A stretch of 64,000 bases of DNA from Eunapius fragilis (taxonomy: Eukaryota > Porifera > Demospongiae > Spongillida > Spongillidae): assembly GCA_963681505.1 (NCBI GenBank), contig OY811977.1:4316352-4380351 (forward strand), given 5' to 3'. The first letter of the stretch is position 1; each line of letters starts with the position of its first letter. Position numbers and translations under genes: made by a program. Under the pieces are notes generated by a model that saw only the letters and a program-made list of their open reading frames with translations, was not told the DNA's origin and ran no database searches. Below are positions 25,969 through 35,749 of this stretch, piece after piece.

Positions 25969-26151
25969 CTTAATTGCCTAGTCACCCGCAGCGCGTGACA
26001 GTGGTATGAATTAATGTTAATCATTACATTCCACTGGCCACGATTTTGCCGAGAGATTCTCCAGACCCTACTTCCACGTAGTGGTGATGTAATCCACCCG
26101 CTGCTGTGGCGTGGGTCTGGGTACGAGACTAAAGGGTGGCAAGCTGCATGC

Positions 26152-26426
26152 TGCAGGGACGTAGGAGTAGGTCCGGCAGGTCCGGCTTTCGCCGGACCAC
26201 TTTTCCCCCGGCTGCACTTAAAATTTTTTTTTTAATGTGCGTCTGTTCATTTTACTATAAAACAATCAGGTCATTGCCGGCGAGTGCAAGTGAATCGCGG
26301 GTTCACAACATCGGGCAGGTTATTATCTCTGTGATTTAGCTATAACAGTTCATTGTAACAGGTTTTTATTGTGTTATGAATATAATTAAATGCGCTATTA
26401 TGAGCGCTACGTCCCTGATGCTGGTC
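26152..26426. mobile_element. MITE-like element with cagggacgtag ends
   Basis: The left end tgcagggacgtagg (26152) and right end ctacgtccctga (26409-26420) are inverted. The interior has a short GC palindrome (ccggctttcgccgg) and a T run. It lies immediately outside the RecQ/ZAD element. Non-coding. Confidence 0.5.
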
Positions 26427-26462
26427 TAAACGAGACACACGTATTATCACATACTTGCAGCT

Positions 26463-26545
26463 TAGTCTCGTACCCAGACCCAACTTTTCACAGCTATGGA
26501 TGGAATACATCACCGCTACGTGAAAAGTGGGTCTGGTAAAGTCCT
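26463..26545 (+). mobile_element. Solo terminus of the TAGTCTCGT family
   Basis: tagtctcgtacccagaccca through gtgaaaagtgggtctgg. The segment can fold on itself (cccaacttttcac with gtgaaaagtggg). No opposite terminus found. Confidence 0.6.
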
Positions 26546-27195
26546 ATACTCCATTCTCTCCAGAAAGTTGGCGAACAATCAGATTTGAGGTATGCGTTAA
26601 TTGCCCATTATCGTGGGATTAATTAGCAATTACCGACGCAAATGGAGAGAGAGAGAGCGATCGAATCGGCATGCCGACATTTGGGACATTCTAAGTCGAA
26701 GAAAAGCAGCTACTTATATTTAAGAAGCAGGATGGGTGCGATGATTGATTTTTTCATGCTAATATTGGACGTTCTTTTACAAACGCCGGCCTGTTCTGTG
26801 GTTTAGAAAACCTTACAATTAAAGCCTCTACTAAGCTTACTAACAGCACTACAGTACAGAACAGGGTTGGTTGAACACAATTTCGTGGTTTGATGACCGT
26901 TCCATCGGCACGCTCGATGGTAATTGATGCTTACTACGCGCCTGTTATATCAAAAGCTGTAGCACTCTACTCGGTGAGTGTTTTATCACTAGCTAACTGG
27001 TTACATGAAGAACGCTCATCGGGGATCAATAGTTAGAAAACTAGTCGACCCAGAAGACGCCATTTTAGGGTGCCAAACAATTAACATGACGTAGCGTATA
27101 TGAACGGTTAAATACAGTAGCGGCTCGCAAAATGCGACTTTAAGGCACATTCATTGCAACCTCAAGTAAGCTGTTAGCTGATATAAGATCCCCCT

Positions 27196-27607
27196 GGCTT
27201 TCCTGTAGTTTAAGTGGCAATCGAAATTCATAGCCCCAATCTCTAACACAAACAGTAATGAACACTTACAGTAATGAGCGTTTCATTTTTCGCCGGTACT
27301 GGTCCACACCCCCCTTGTAAATTCTCGTTCTAGCTGGGCCTAGTTTAGGTTCAGTGTAAGGGGGATAAGTACATTGGCTTCAGGTTAGGGTTAGAAAGTG
27401 GGGGGAAGCCAATGTACTTATCAGTTATCACCCTTACACCGAACCTAAACTAGGCCCAGCTAGAACGAGAATTTACAAGAGGGGTGTGGACCAGTACCGG
27501 CGAAAAATGAAACGCTCATTACTGTAAGTGTTCATTACTGTTTGTGTTAGAGATAAACCTCGATTGGGGCTATGAATTTCGATTGCCACTTAAACTACAG
27601 GAAAGCC
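27196..27607. mobile_element. 412-bp foldback element with about 190-bp arms
   Basis: The left arm runs from ggctttcctgtagtttaag (27196) to acattggcttc (27381). The right arm (27405-27607) is its near-perfect inverse, ending ctacaggaaagcc. The loop is about 23 bp. No coding content. The similarity of the arms suggests recent origin or maintenance by gene conversion. Confidence 0.85.
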
Positions 27608-28344
27608 GATGCCCCATGGAGGGTTGCTAATGAGAATCACTTTGTGACCAATGTATCAACAAACCTTTACTGTGTGTCAACTTGTTTTTTCTATCCTAAG
27701 ATTTTCTCAAGAGATAGTTTCCTACATAATCCGCCCCTTTTCTAATATTTCGTTTCCTTCTCCGCACACCCTGCCTACCTGTACTTCTTACCTTCATTTC
27801 ATGTACGACGGCTACCGTACATGTAAGTAATACCTGCACGCTCACGAGATTCAACCTTGCTATTTTACCTTGGTGGAGGATGGACACAACCTGAGTACCC
27901 AACCCAAAGAAAAAAACTTTCACTATACGGTACATTGTTACTTCAATTTTACCTCACGTGTTCACTTGCTTGATGATATACACGTGCACTAGTGTTCTCT
28001 TGGTTATGCACCTTGTTTGAGCACCTGACCACATAACACCTCCTGCTGAGAGGACCAGAGTAGGTATACATTAATAAGGATATCCATCAACATATTACAA
28101 ATGCGTGATGGTGTGAGCATCACTCCACACACTACCTTTATCTTGTGTCGTGCTTTTCATTATTGCACAGCAGAAGTTGGAGTGCTCATTGCCAAAACTA
28201 AGATGAGTAATCATGGTACGATAACTGCACTCCTCACTTCCCTTACTGCACCGAATTTATATGGTTGACAATATTCTGAATGAGACTGATATTCATGTAT
28301 ACCTATTCTGGTCCTCTCAGCTGGAGGTGTTATGTGGTCAGGTG

Positions 28345-29036
28345 CACTCTACGTGCACCCTAACACTACACACACCATCACACTACATGCACCCTAACAC
28401 TATACACACACCATCACACTACTGCACCCTAACACTACACACACCATCACACTACATGCACCCTAACACTACACACACACCATCACACTACTGCACCCTA
28501 ACACTACACACACACCATCACACTACATGCACCCTAACATTACACACACCATCACACTACATGCACCCTAACACTTACACACACACCATCACACTACGTG
28601 CACCCTAACACTTACACACCATCACACTACATGCACCCTAACACTTACACACCATCACACTACATGCACCCTAACACTACACACACACCATCACACTACG
28701 TGCACCCTAACATTACACACACACCATCACACTACGTGCACCCTAACACTTCTACACACCATCACACTACATGCACCCTAACACTACACACACCATCACA
28801 CTACATGCACCCTAACACTTACACACACACCATCACACTACGTGCACCCTAACACTTACACACCATCACACTACATGCACCCTAACACTTACACACCATC
28901 ACACTACATGCACCCTAACACTACACACACACCATCACACTACGTGCACCCTAACATTACACACACACCATCACACTACGTGCACCCTAACACTTCTACA
29001 CACCATCACACTACATGCACCCTAACACTACACACA
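28345..29036. repeat. CACTACATGCACCCTAACACTACACACACCAT minisatellite with 244-bp higher-order unit
   Basis: About 20 copies of a 33-36 bp unit. Units from about 28598 and from about 28842 repeat the same order of variants (acatgc/acgtgc, acttacac/actacac), giving a 244-bp higher-order period. The Thr/His/Pro frames are artefacts. Confidence 0.9.
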
Positions 29037-29250
29037 CACACTCTAAAACTCAACAAGTACACAAAACACTTTTATCCTTACATTATTATACAACAAAATA
29101 CACTTCACATTCTGAATGTACAACAGTGTTCAGGGGACAGGAACGCAATGTCTATAAAGTTTATAAAACATGGTGTGACATTAATTTGGTGCTAAAATAA
29201 AAGAAAAACACGACACAAGATAAAGGTATAAGAAGCACTATGCGCAGTGA

Positions 29251-29560
29251 GCAGGGGCGGATTTAGGGTGGGGTGGGGTGAGTAGGGTATACCCCCCCCC
29301 CCCCCCCCCGCAAAGCCTATATATGTTATTAAAAATTCACGACTTCTTTTCTATACATGAAACGATGGGGGAGGGGGTAAATTACAGTCGTATTTACTAT
29401 AATTTAGCATGCGTGTTGCTGCCCCCCCCCCCCCCCCTCCGCTTTTCGTATCGCGCCTGAAGCGGACAGCACCACCCCCACCCCCCCACCCCCACTTTTT
29501 GTATCGCGGGTCTACTCTAAACCCCCCGGTTTGGAAAATCCTGTATCCGCCCCTGCGGTG
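29251..29560. mobile_element. CAGGGGCGGATTT-type MITE
   Basis: gcaggggcggatttaggg (29252) and ctgtatccgcccctgc (29543-29558) form inverted ends around two C-homopolymer tracts. A further partial copy ends at tgcatctgcccctgg (29637-29651), so two copies may be nested. Confidence 0.55.
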
Positions 29561-30035
29561 TTTTGTGAACTTAAAAAGTGCGAATGCTGGTGGGGCGTGT
29601 CCCTTCAAAATCACTTCACCCCCCGCCCCAGAACCCTGCATCTGCCCCTGGTGAGGCCACTTTTATGGTCACCTGTAAGAAAGGCAACACTTGGCTTCAA
29701 ACAACCTATGCTATATTCCAAAATGGTGCACACCATACACAAAAAGGCGAAGACACATACCTGCAAAACGACAAAATAGGTCACAGGTGCATTCAAAAGA
29801 TGCGCAGGCCAAACTTCTGTAAACATACTTGTACACTAAACTCTACGGGCTTCCGCAATTAGATGCGCTTACGCTCAGCAACTGGGAAGCAAGATACAAA
29901 ATTGCTCACTTATTAACATCGTACATAATTATACTTGTAGACCTGAAGAAACGTACGATTGAGCGCCAAGCTACTTGGTAAAAGAGAAGAAGTATAACGT
30001 ACCAATCCGCTTGAAGCTTGGCATTGGGCACGCGT

Positions 30036-30149
30036 TAGTCTCGTACCCAGACCCACATCGCAGCTGCGGATGGATTACATCACCGCCTCTACTCGCGTGC
30101 GGTGATGTAATCCATCCGCAGATGCGATGTGGTTCTGGGTACGAGACTA
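30036..30149. mobile_element. 114-bp palindromic MITE of the TAGTCTCGT family
   Basis: Two full inverted arms of tagtctcgtacccagaccc...gattacatcaccgc meet at a short centre. The flanks are ggcacgcgt (left) and ggcacgtgt (right), a 9-bp target duplication with one difference. It is the smallest two-ended member of the family that includes the RecQ/ZAD element. Confidence 0.85.
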
Positions 30150-31599
30150 GGCACGTGTGGGTTTTAAAATTATTTATGAGACCATATCAAATGTGTATAA
30201 CTGACAGGTGAGACCAAGGCCATATACTCATTGAATTATACACTGTTATACGCGATGTGTATAACAGATTATGCATAACACCGTGTATAACAATGTTATA
30301 CCGACGTGTGTGGTAACTCTTTTTAGTTACACAGTGATATTTTTCCCCTTACTGTATGAGTGCATGACAACGCGCCAATGCATGCATAATGTGGTTCAAA
30401 TCAAGTTGTGAAAGAATTACATGTACGTACAGAGCATGCCTATAAACTGACGGGTGCTGGATATGAATTAATTTAGACCACAATTACATTAAGTTCAGAC
30501 TTATTGCATGCCCCAATGCCGCCGGCCCCCCCCCCTCCCCCCTCCCCTCCCCCCAGTCTATAAAAGTTATCTACAGCCCTGCTGAATGAGGAAAACAACA
30601 ATTCAGAGCAAAAATCATTATTGAAAAAGCAATTTTCCATACATCTCTATGGAGGAGCATTAATCCTTATGAGGAAGCTAGTAGTAGGGGCTGAAAATTA
30701 CATCAGCCCGGCAGAGTAATATAAGGTCTATGACGTCATTCATCATGGGACCTCTATAAACCTTAACTAGCTGCTATTTATGGTATGAACTTGATCTCGA
30801 TCTTACATTTCTATGGACGCGTGCGCGGAAAATGTGACGGACGTTTGCAAAATAGGCCAGGAATTGCTAATGAGCGTCCGAAATAAATTTTCGCAATGCC
30901 ATTCCTTCCCCAACTTTAAACACCCATTGCCCCATCCCTTTTGTATATACGATTCCATTATGATAGTATAGATACTATAGGATCAGGTCTGATATACCTC
31001 CCAGGGGTAAAACGTATCGATTGAATACCAAACATTAAACACTATAAGAAAATGGTGTCCAAACACATGATAAGTTTTCGCAATACCTTTACAGCGATGG
31101 TTCAGGCGAGGTTTAGTGTCAAAGATAATGCAGCGCTGAAGCAATTTATAAATTCGCATACGTGCCACACCTCCATTTCTACGTGACGTCACGGATTTAT
31201 TAATTTTTACCACCGGGTCCATGAAACAAAAAGTGCGCACCATGCTGTTTGAAATGTAGTCGCGCGTTATTTCTATAGCCAGAAATAGATATGCCCTTAA
31301 AATGCTCATTGATCGTTGATACTGAATCTGTTTTCAAATTTCCTTACAAGTGATCAGCGCGCGCCCTACAGATGAAAGGGGCACCACTGATGATAGTAAT
31401 TTGTGACAATCCTTGTACCTCTGAACTTTTAAACAATTCAGTTGGGAAGTTCTGCTAATAAGTTTTGTTGTATATGTGCATGAGGTATAAGTGAAACGAA
31501 TACTGAAGTTGATTGCTATGTTGATGATGAAAGAACAATGGAAAAGTGTCTCACACAGATGGCATCTGTTCGTTCATAACCAACAACTGGAAAAAAACT

Positions 31600-32325
31600 T
31601 CTGAAATTCAGACATTGTATGGCGTGAAAGCAGTGGACAATCCTTTGCTGAGTATTAAATTTAACCCTTACAGGTAAGTACCATTTTTGATATAGATTAT
31701 CCTTTGTTATATACATTTTACCCATGTCATGCAGTGACGAATCCACAGGTGCCTTAATCTCCGTATTTTCATCTCAGTGCAAGTATTGTTTCGATCCATG
31801 CAAGTAAGGAATAATAATTATGGTACTGTTATCTTTGTAATGTTCTTATAGGCTCACACCATTGGAAGTGCTTCATACGATTCTGCTTGGGCTTGCCAAG
31901 TACATGCTAAAAACATTTATGCCACGATTGACTAGCAGAATGAAAGAAGATTTTCTTGCTCGTGTAAATGCATTTCCCTGTTCCGGTTTACGTTCAACAA
32001 TGTTTGGCAATGTGTGTCGATATTGGAATTCCTTTGTGGGAAGGGACTTTAAAGGCTCAAATGTCTGTATTCATCTTAAGCCTTTACCGCTTAAACAGTG
32101 ATGAAAGAAAGGTGTTATTGAGTTTTTTGAAAGTAAGCACAAATTTGTAATTGCATTATTGATTTTTTCATGATGCTTTGTAATAGGTGTTTCGAATAGC
32201 ATATTGTGATTATTTCTCCAAACATCTCTACCATGAATGGAAGTCTATTTGTAAGGAATTTGTCATTGTCATCAATGTCATGTACACTATGCCAGAGTTA
32301 CTGAATAAACCAAAGTCCACTTAAT
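31600..32325 (+). pseudogene. Transposase-like relic (LHTILLG family), spliced and frameshifted
   Basis: One exon ends at about 31673 (AVDNPLLSIKFNPYR; donor cag/gtaagt). The next, 31852-32132, reads TPLEVLHTILLGLAKYM, then CSGLRSTMFGNVCRYWN and SFVGRDFK, and must shift frame by one base in the run at 32049-32053 to continue as QMSVFILSLYRLNSDERK up to aaa/gtaagc. A further exon, 32188-32320, ends with a stop. The pattern (NPLL...P.E.LHT.LLG..KY...GRDFK) matches transposase-like proteins I recall from fungal and invertebrate DNA transposons. The frameshift makes it a pseudogene. Superfamily not assigned. Confidence 0.55.
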
Positions 32326-32589
32326 ACTGTCTGTTGATGTTTACACATTGATTTAGGTGTGGCTGTGGCTTAAAGTTACTGTATTCATCACCTGTGGTGC
32401 AGCATTTCATTGCATTGTCTCGTTAGACGGTCTCTGGTAATTAGATATGAGAAGAAGTTATCTTTACCGGAAACCTGCCACCAATGGCCCAACTCTTTAG
32501 AAAAATGAGTTGTCCTTGGTCCAAAGACTAAAGTGATTCAAGGTTGCTGTCGGCAATTGCGGAGTAGCATGGTGCAAGAGTGTCTGGGC

Positions 32590-32905
32590 AAGTCGTACTA
32601 TGTTCCCACACTAGAAGTTGGCCACATTTCCAAGGGACTATATAAAGACATCATCATCAGCGTGTCGCTCTCCATCTGAGCGATGGTTCCAGACGTAATG
32701 GTACATGTACTGCATGCGCGACTAAAGCTCTGTGTGTAAATATGATGTCGTTGACAGCTGAATGGTGGTGGTGACGCCCTGCACTCATTTTTTGCAGCGT
32801 AAGCCATGAATGTGTGTGAAATTGAGACACATCTGCCCCACATTGCTGACAGGCATGGCTTCTACCATTGACCGCGAGATTCGAGAGTTGCATCATCCGC
32901 GCGTA
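32590..32905 (-). pseudogene. Decayed fragment of a reverse-transcriptase C-terminal domain
   Basis: The minus strand reads ACQQCGADVSQFHTHS, SAGRHHHHSAVNDII, then RALV and VPLRLEPS, with several frame changes. It is the same domain as the longer, intact copy at 51.83-52.52 kb (CQQCGAEVSQFATHG, SAGRHYRHSAINDII). It is a degraded relic of the same retrotransposon family. Confidence 0.7.
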
Positions 32906-33137
32906 GTCCCAGTGATAAAATTGAGCAGGGCATTAAACCATGCTCCAATTATAATTAACTTGGACCTTGGTAAAAAATGTAATGGTCTGGTTATTTTCGT
33001 GGCGCTTGGTGGGCCACATAATATTTATTCTACATGTAATACAATTAGCAAAATTTTTAATTGGAAGTCATACATGTACATATTGAGTGCTGTATTCGTT
33101 ATGTTCTAGACTGTGCTGGAGCGCCTTTAATTTCGGT

Positions 33138-33680
33138 TTATCCCAACGGCCAGTTAACGTATGGTAGAACGTAGCATGCGACTCCTTCGTACTTATAACC
33201 GTATCTGCCGTACTCTCCGTGAACGATCGTTCTAATTTCGTCAATATTGGTCGTATAGAAGTGATCCACAAGGTTGCAGTAGCGATAGAGAGGCACAGTG
33301 TCCTCTTCTCTCCTCCTGTAGCAATACCCTGATATCTCCTCGTACCTATATCCGTACCTTCCTATCGCTCCAGGTTGTGTCGTTCCGATCTCGTCTTCAT
33401 CGGTTGTATAGAAGTGGTCTTGCCCATTAAAGTAACGGAATAGCGGAATAACGTCGCTTCTCGGCTCTGTTTTAAGGATGCACTGAACTCCTTCAGCTTT
33501 GTAACTGAAGTTCCCGATCTGTCCATATAAGGCGGTGCCAATCTCGAAGAAATCTGTAGTGTACAAGTGATCGACTCCGTTGAAGTATCTGTAGAAAGGC
33601 ACGTAGTTTGGTATCGTAAATGTGCAGCTTGGCGTGAAGTAAGTAGCCACCAAAACCAAACACAGAAATGTTTCCGCCAT
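33138..33680 (-). CDS. Secreted FYTT-repeat protein (DUF5648-like)
   Basis: Single-exon 180-aa protein with an N-terminal signal peptide (MAETFLCLVLVATYF) and three repeats of about 40-50 residues. Each repeat has a Y-R-Y-F/C-N ... DH-F/L-YTT ... EI core: FYRYFNGVDHLYTTDFFEIG, FRYFNGQDHFYTTDEDEIG, YRYCNLVDHFYTTNIDEI. Each is followed by a G-x-x-G/Y-x-Y segment and a Cys. This matches the DUF5648 domain found in secreted proteins of bacteria, fungi and invertebrates, whose function is unknown. It has no introns and no disabling mutation. A TATA box lies 58 bp upstream. Being intronless and secreted, it may be an acquired or retroposed gene, which is inference only. Confidence 0.75.
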   Translation of the reverse strand: MAETFLCLVLVATYFTPSCTFTIPNYVPFYRYFNGVDHLYTTDFFEIGTALYGQIGNFSYKAEGVQCILKTEPRSDVIPLFRYFNGQDHFYTTDEDEIGTTQPGAIGRYGYRYEEISGYCYRRREEDTVPLYRYCNLVDHFYTTNIDEIRTIVHGEYGRYGYKYEGVACYVLPYVNWPLG

Positions 33681-33737
33681 TACCTGTAGGGAAGATTTGT
33701 GACTATAACTGCAAAGGACGACCGTGTGGGTCAGCAG

Positions 33738-33746
33738 TATTTATAG
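33738..33746 (-). promoter_or_regulatory. TATA box for the FYTT-repeat gene
   Basis: On the minus strand the sequence is CTATAAATA, 58 bp upstream of the start codon at 33680. A transcription start about 30 bp downstream would leave a short 5' UTR. It is the clearest core promoter in the window. Confidence 0.6.
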
Positions 33747-34199
33747 TATAGCACGCGTCTTGCATGTGTATATATGTCTGCCATCACTGAATTAGTCTAA
33801 GATAAACTGTCTCGATAACATCCGCGCAATTCAGTTTCTGAGTCCGGATTATGAAAAATTTAGTAGTACGCCAAACATAGTGGTTAGGTCCAGGTTTCCT
33901 TGGTTACGAACCCCCTCTGGGTACGGCCCTGAGGTCCTAAACCAAGCTATGCCCATATGTCGCATGTTAATGACAATCATATGACTTGAGCAAATACACC
34001 ACAACTGAGGAGTGCGCCATCAATGAGAGGACCGATGTAATCATTACACCGAAACATCAATTTAAAGGTTAGTAAATTAGCCGTGGATATTATATTGCTC
34101 GCCCGAGAGTACGCGATGAGGATTGCATCGAAATTTACTAGAACTAGAACAAAGGTAAGTATTTTTTAAGACTCCTGCCTGTCCGTGACATTTTTCCCA

Positions 34200-34831
34200 A
34201 AACACACGCACTTTCCATTCCACACACACGCTGTCAAGTACACACACGCACACACACATACACACGCACACACTGTTCAGTTCACACATCACACGCACTG
34301 ATCAGCCCATACACACCACAGGCACCGTTGAGTTCACACACAGTCTACACCACTGTTCTATCCAGACTCACCACACCACACAAATTTACACCCACAAACA
34401 CACACTGTTCAGTCCTCATCACACAAACACCATCCACATACTTAACTGCACAGCACATGCACTCCACACATTACCATACAATTTTTACATACACAAACCA
34501 CACACACTGTTCAGTCCTTATCACACACACTGTTCAGTCCTTATCACACACACATGCACCCATCCACACTGTGCAGTTTGCATCACACACACTGTTTAGT
34601 TTAGACACACACTACACCACACACTGATCAATCCATACACCACACAATTTTTAATCCACACAAACAGAAACACACAACCACACTTTTCAGCCTACACACA
34701 CATTGTTCAGTCCTTACCACGCACACACACACACACTTTCAGTTCCATCACACACAAACACTGTTCAATCCACACACACACACACACACCACACCACACA
34801 ATTTTTAGTCCAAACACAGACACTGTTCAGT

Positions 34832-34924
<93 letters not shown>

Positions 34925-34925
34925 T

Positions 34926-34973
<48 letters not shown>

Positions 34974-34975
34974 CA
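34200..34975. repeat. CACACACTGTTCAGTCC dispersed tandem repeat and long (CA)n
   Basis: Irregular tandem units built from acacactgttcagtcc(a/t)tatcacac, followed by about 65 CA units (34837-34964). The same units resume at 35.28-35.52 kb on the other side of a MITE-like insertion at about 35.17-35.28 kb. Confidence 0.85.
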
Positions 34976-35279
34976 GGGTTTTATTGACCAAAAAGTTGAT
35001 ACTTGTTAGAGGGGGTGATTTTTAGAGTGAGCGATTAAAAATTGGACTAATAAGGCACATCAGATTACTCTGAGCCTATGTGTCACTTATCTTTTCTAGA
35101 AGATAAGTTGTATCCATCACTTGTGTGGACTTACTTTATTGTGCATTTATAAAAATCACTCCATAATAGCCAAGTGGGGAGAGGGGGGGGGGGGGGGGGG
35201 AAATATAATGGCAAGGGGGGCAAATTCCCTCCCCCTCCGCCCCCCTCCACCCCCCCCCCCCCTCGATGAATCCATGACA

Positions 35280-35522
35280 CACCACAACCATACAATTTGT
35301 AGTCCACACAATTACACAATGTTCAGTCCTCATCACACATACACACACAAACACTGTTCAATCCACACACACATACATACACAAACACTATTCAATCCAC
35401 ACACAAACACTGTTCAATCCACACACACACATACACACACCAAAATTTGTAGTCCACACAAACACACTGTTCAGTCCTCATCACACACACGTGCACCCAT
35501 CCACACACTGTTCAGTCCACAC
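35280..35522. repeat. Continuation of the CACTGTTCAGTCC tandem array
   Basis: Same unit type as 34.2-34.8 kb, implying one array split by an insertion. No coding content. Confidence 0.8.
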
Positions 35523-35637
35523 CAGTGGTGGATCCACGGGGTTGGAATGAATTCCCACCCCCCCCCCCCCCCCCTGATTATCAACTTGAAATGCATGAAT
35601 CAATTAAGCTTTGGATGAAATCAGTGGAGCTTCCTTT

Positions 35638-35744
35638 CTCCTGTGTATTTTTTTTATTCGCCAGGGCCTATTTTTTTGGTCCTGGGCCTAAATTTTGGTC
35701 CCGGACCAAAAATAGGTCCAGGCGGACAAAAAAAAGCACAGGAG
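35638..35744. mobile_element. 107-bp palindromic MITE (ctcctgtg ends)
   Basis: ctcctgtgtatttttttt...ggcctatttttttggtcctgg is mirrored by ccggaccaaaaataggtcc...aaaaaaaagcacaggag. A compact inverted-repeat element without coding content. Confidence 0.7.
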
Positions 35745-35749
35745 ATTGA

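Larger units (their letters stand above)
24934..26131. mobile_element. DNA transposon with about 100-bp TIRs and 9-bp target duplication, carrying RecQ and ZAD-like gene starts
   Basis: The left arm (24934-25025) begins tagtctcgtacccagaccc and ends gtggccagtgg. The right arm (26031-26131) is its inverse, ending gggtctgggtacgagacta. Directly outside both ends is the same 9 bp, aagggtggc (left 24925-24933, right 26132-26140), i.e. a target-site duplication. A palindromic relative at 30036-30149 has a 9-bp duplication with one mismatch, which supports the target length. Long TIRs and a 9-bp duplication fit Mutator-like elements, but no transposase is present. Inside, two truncated ORFs start close to each TIR and point inward (25118-25498 plus and 25600-25968 minus). 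Confidence 0.8.

Noticed and set aside
28261..29195. Thr/His/Pro repeat proteins
   Set aside because: Reading frames of a minisatellite; no start context, introns or homology.
34703..34987. His/Thr CA-repeat frame
   Set aside because: Microsatellite translation only.
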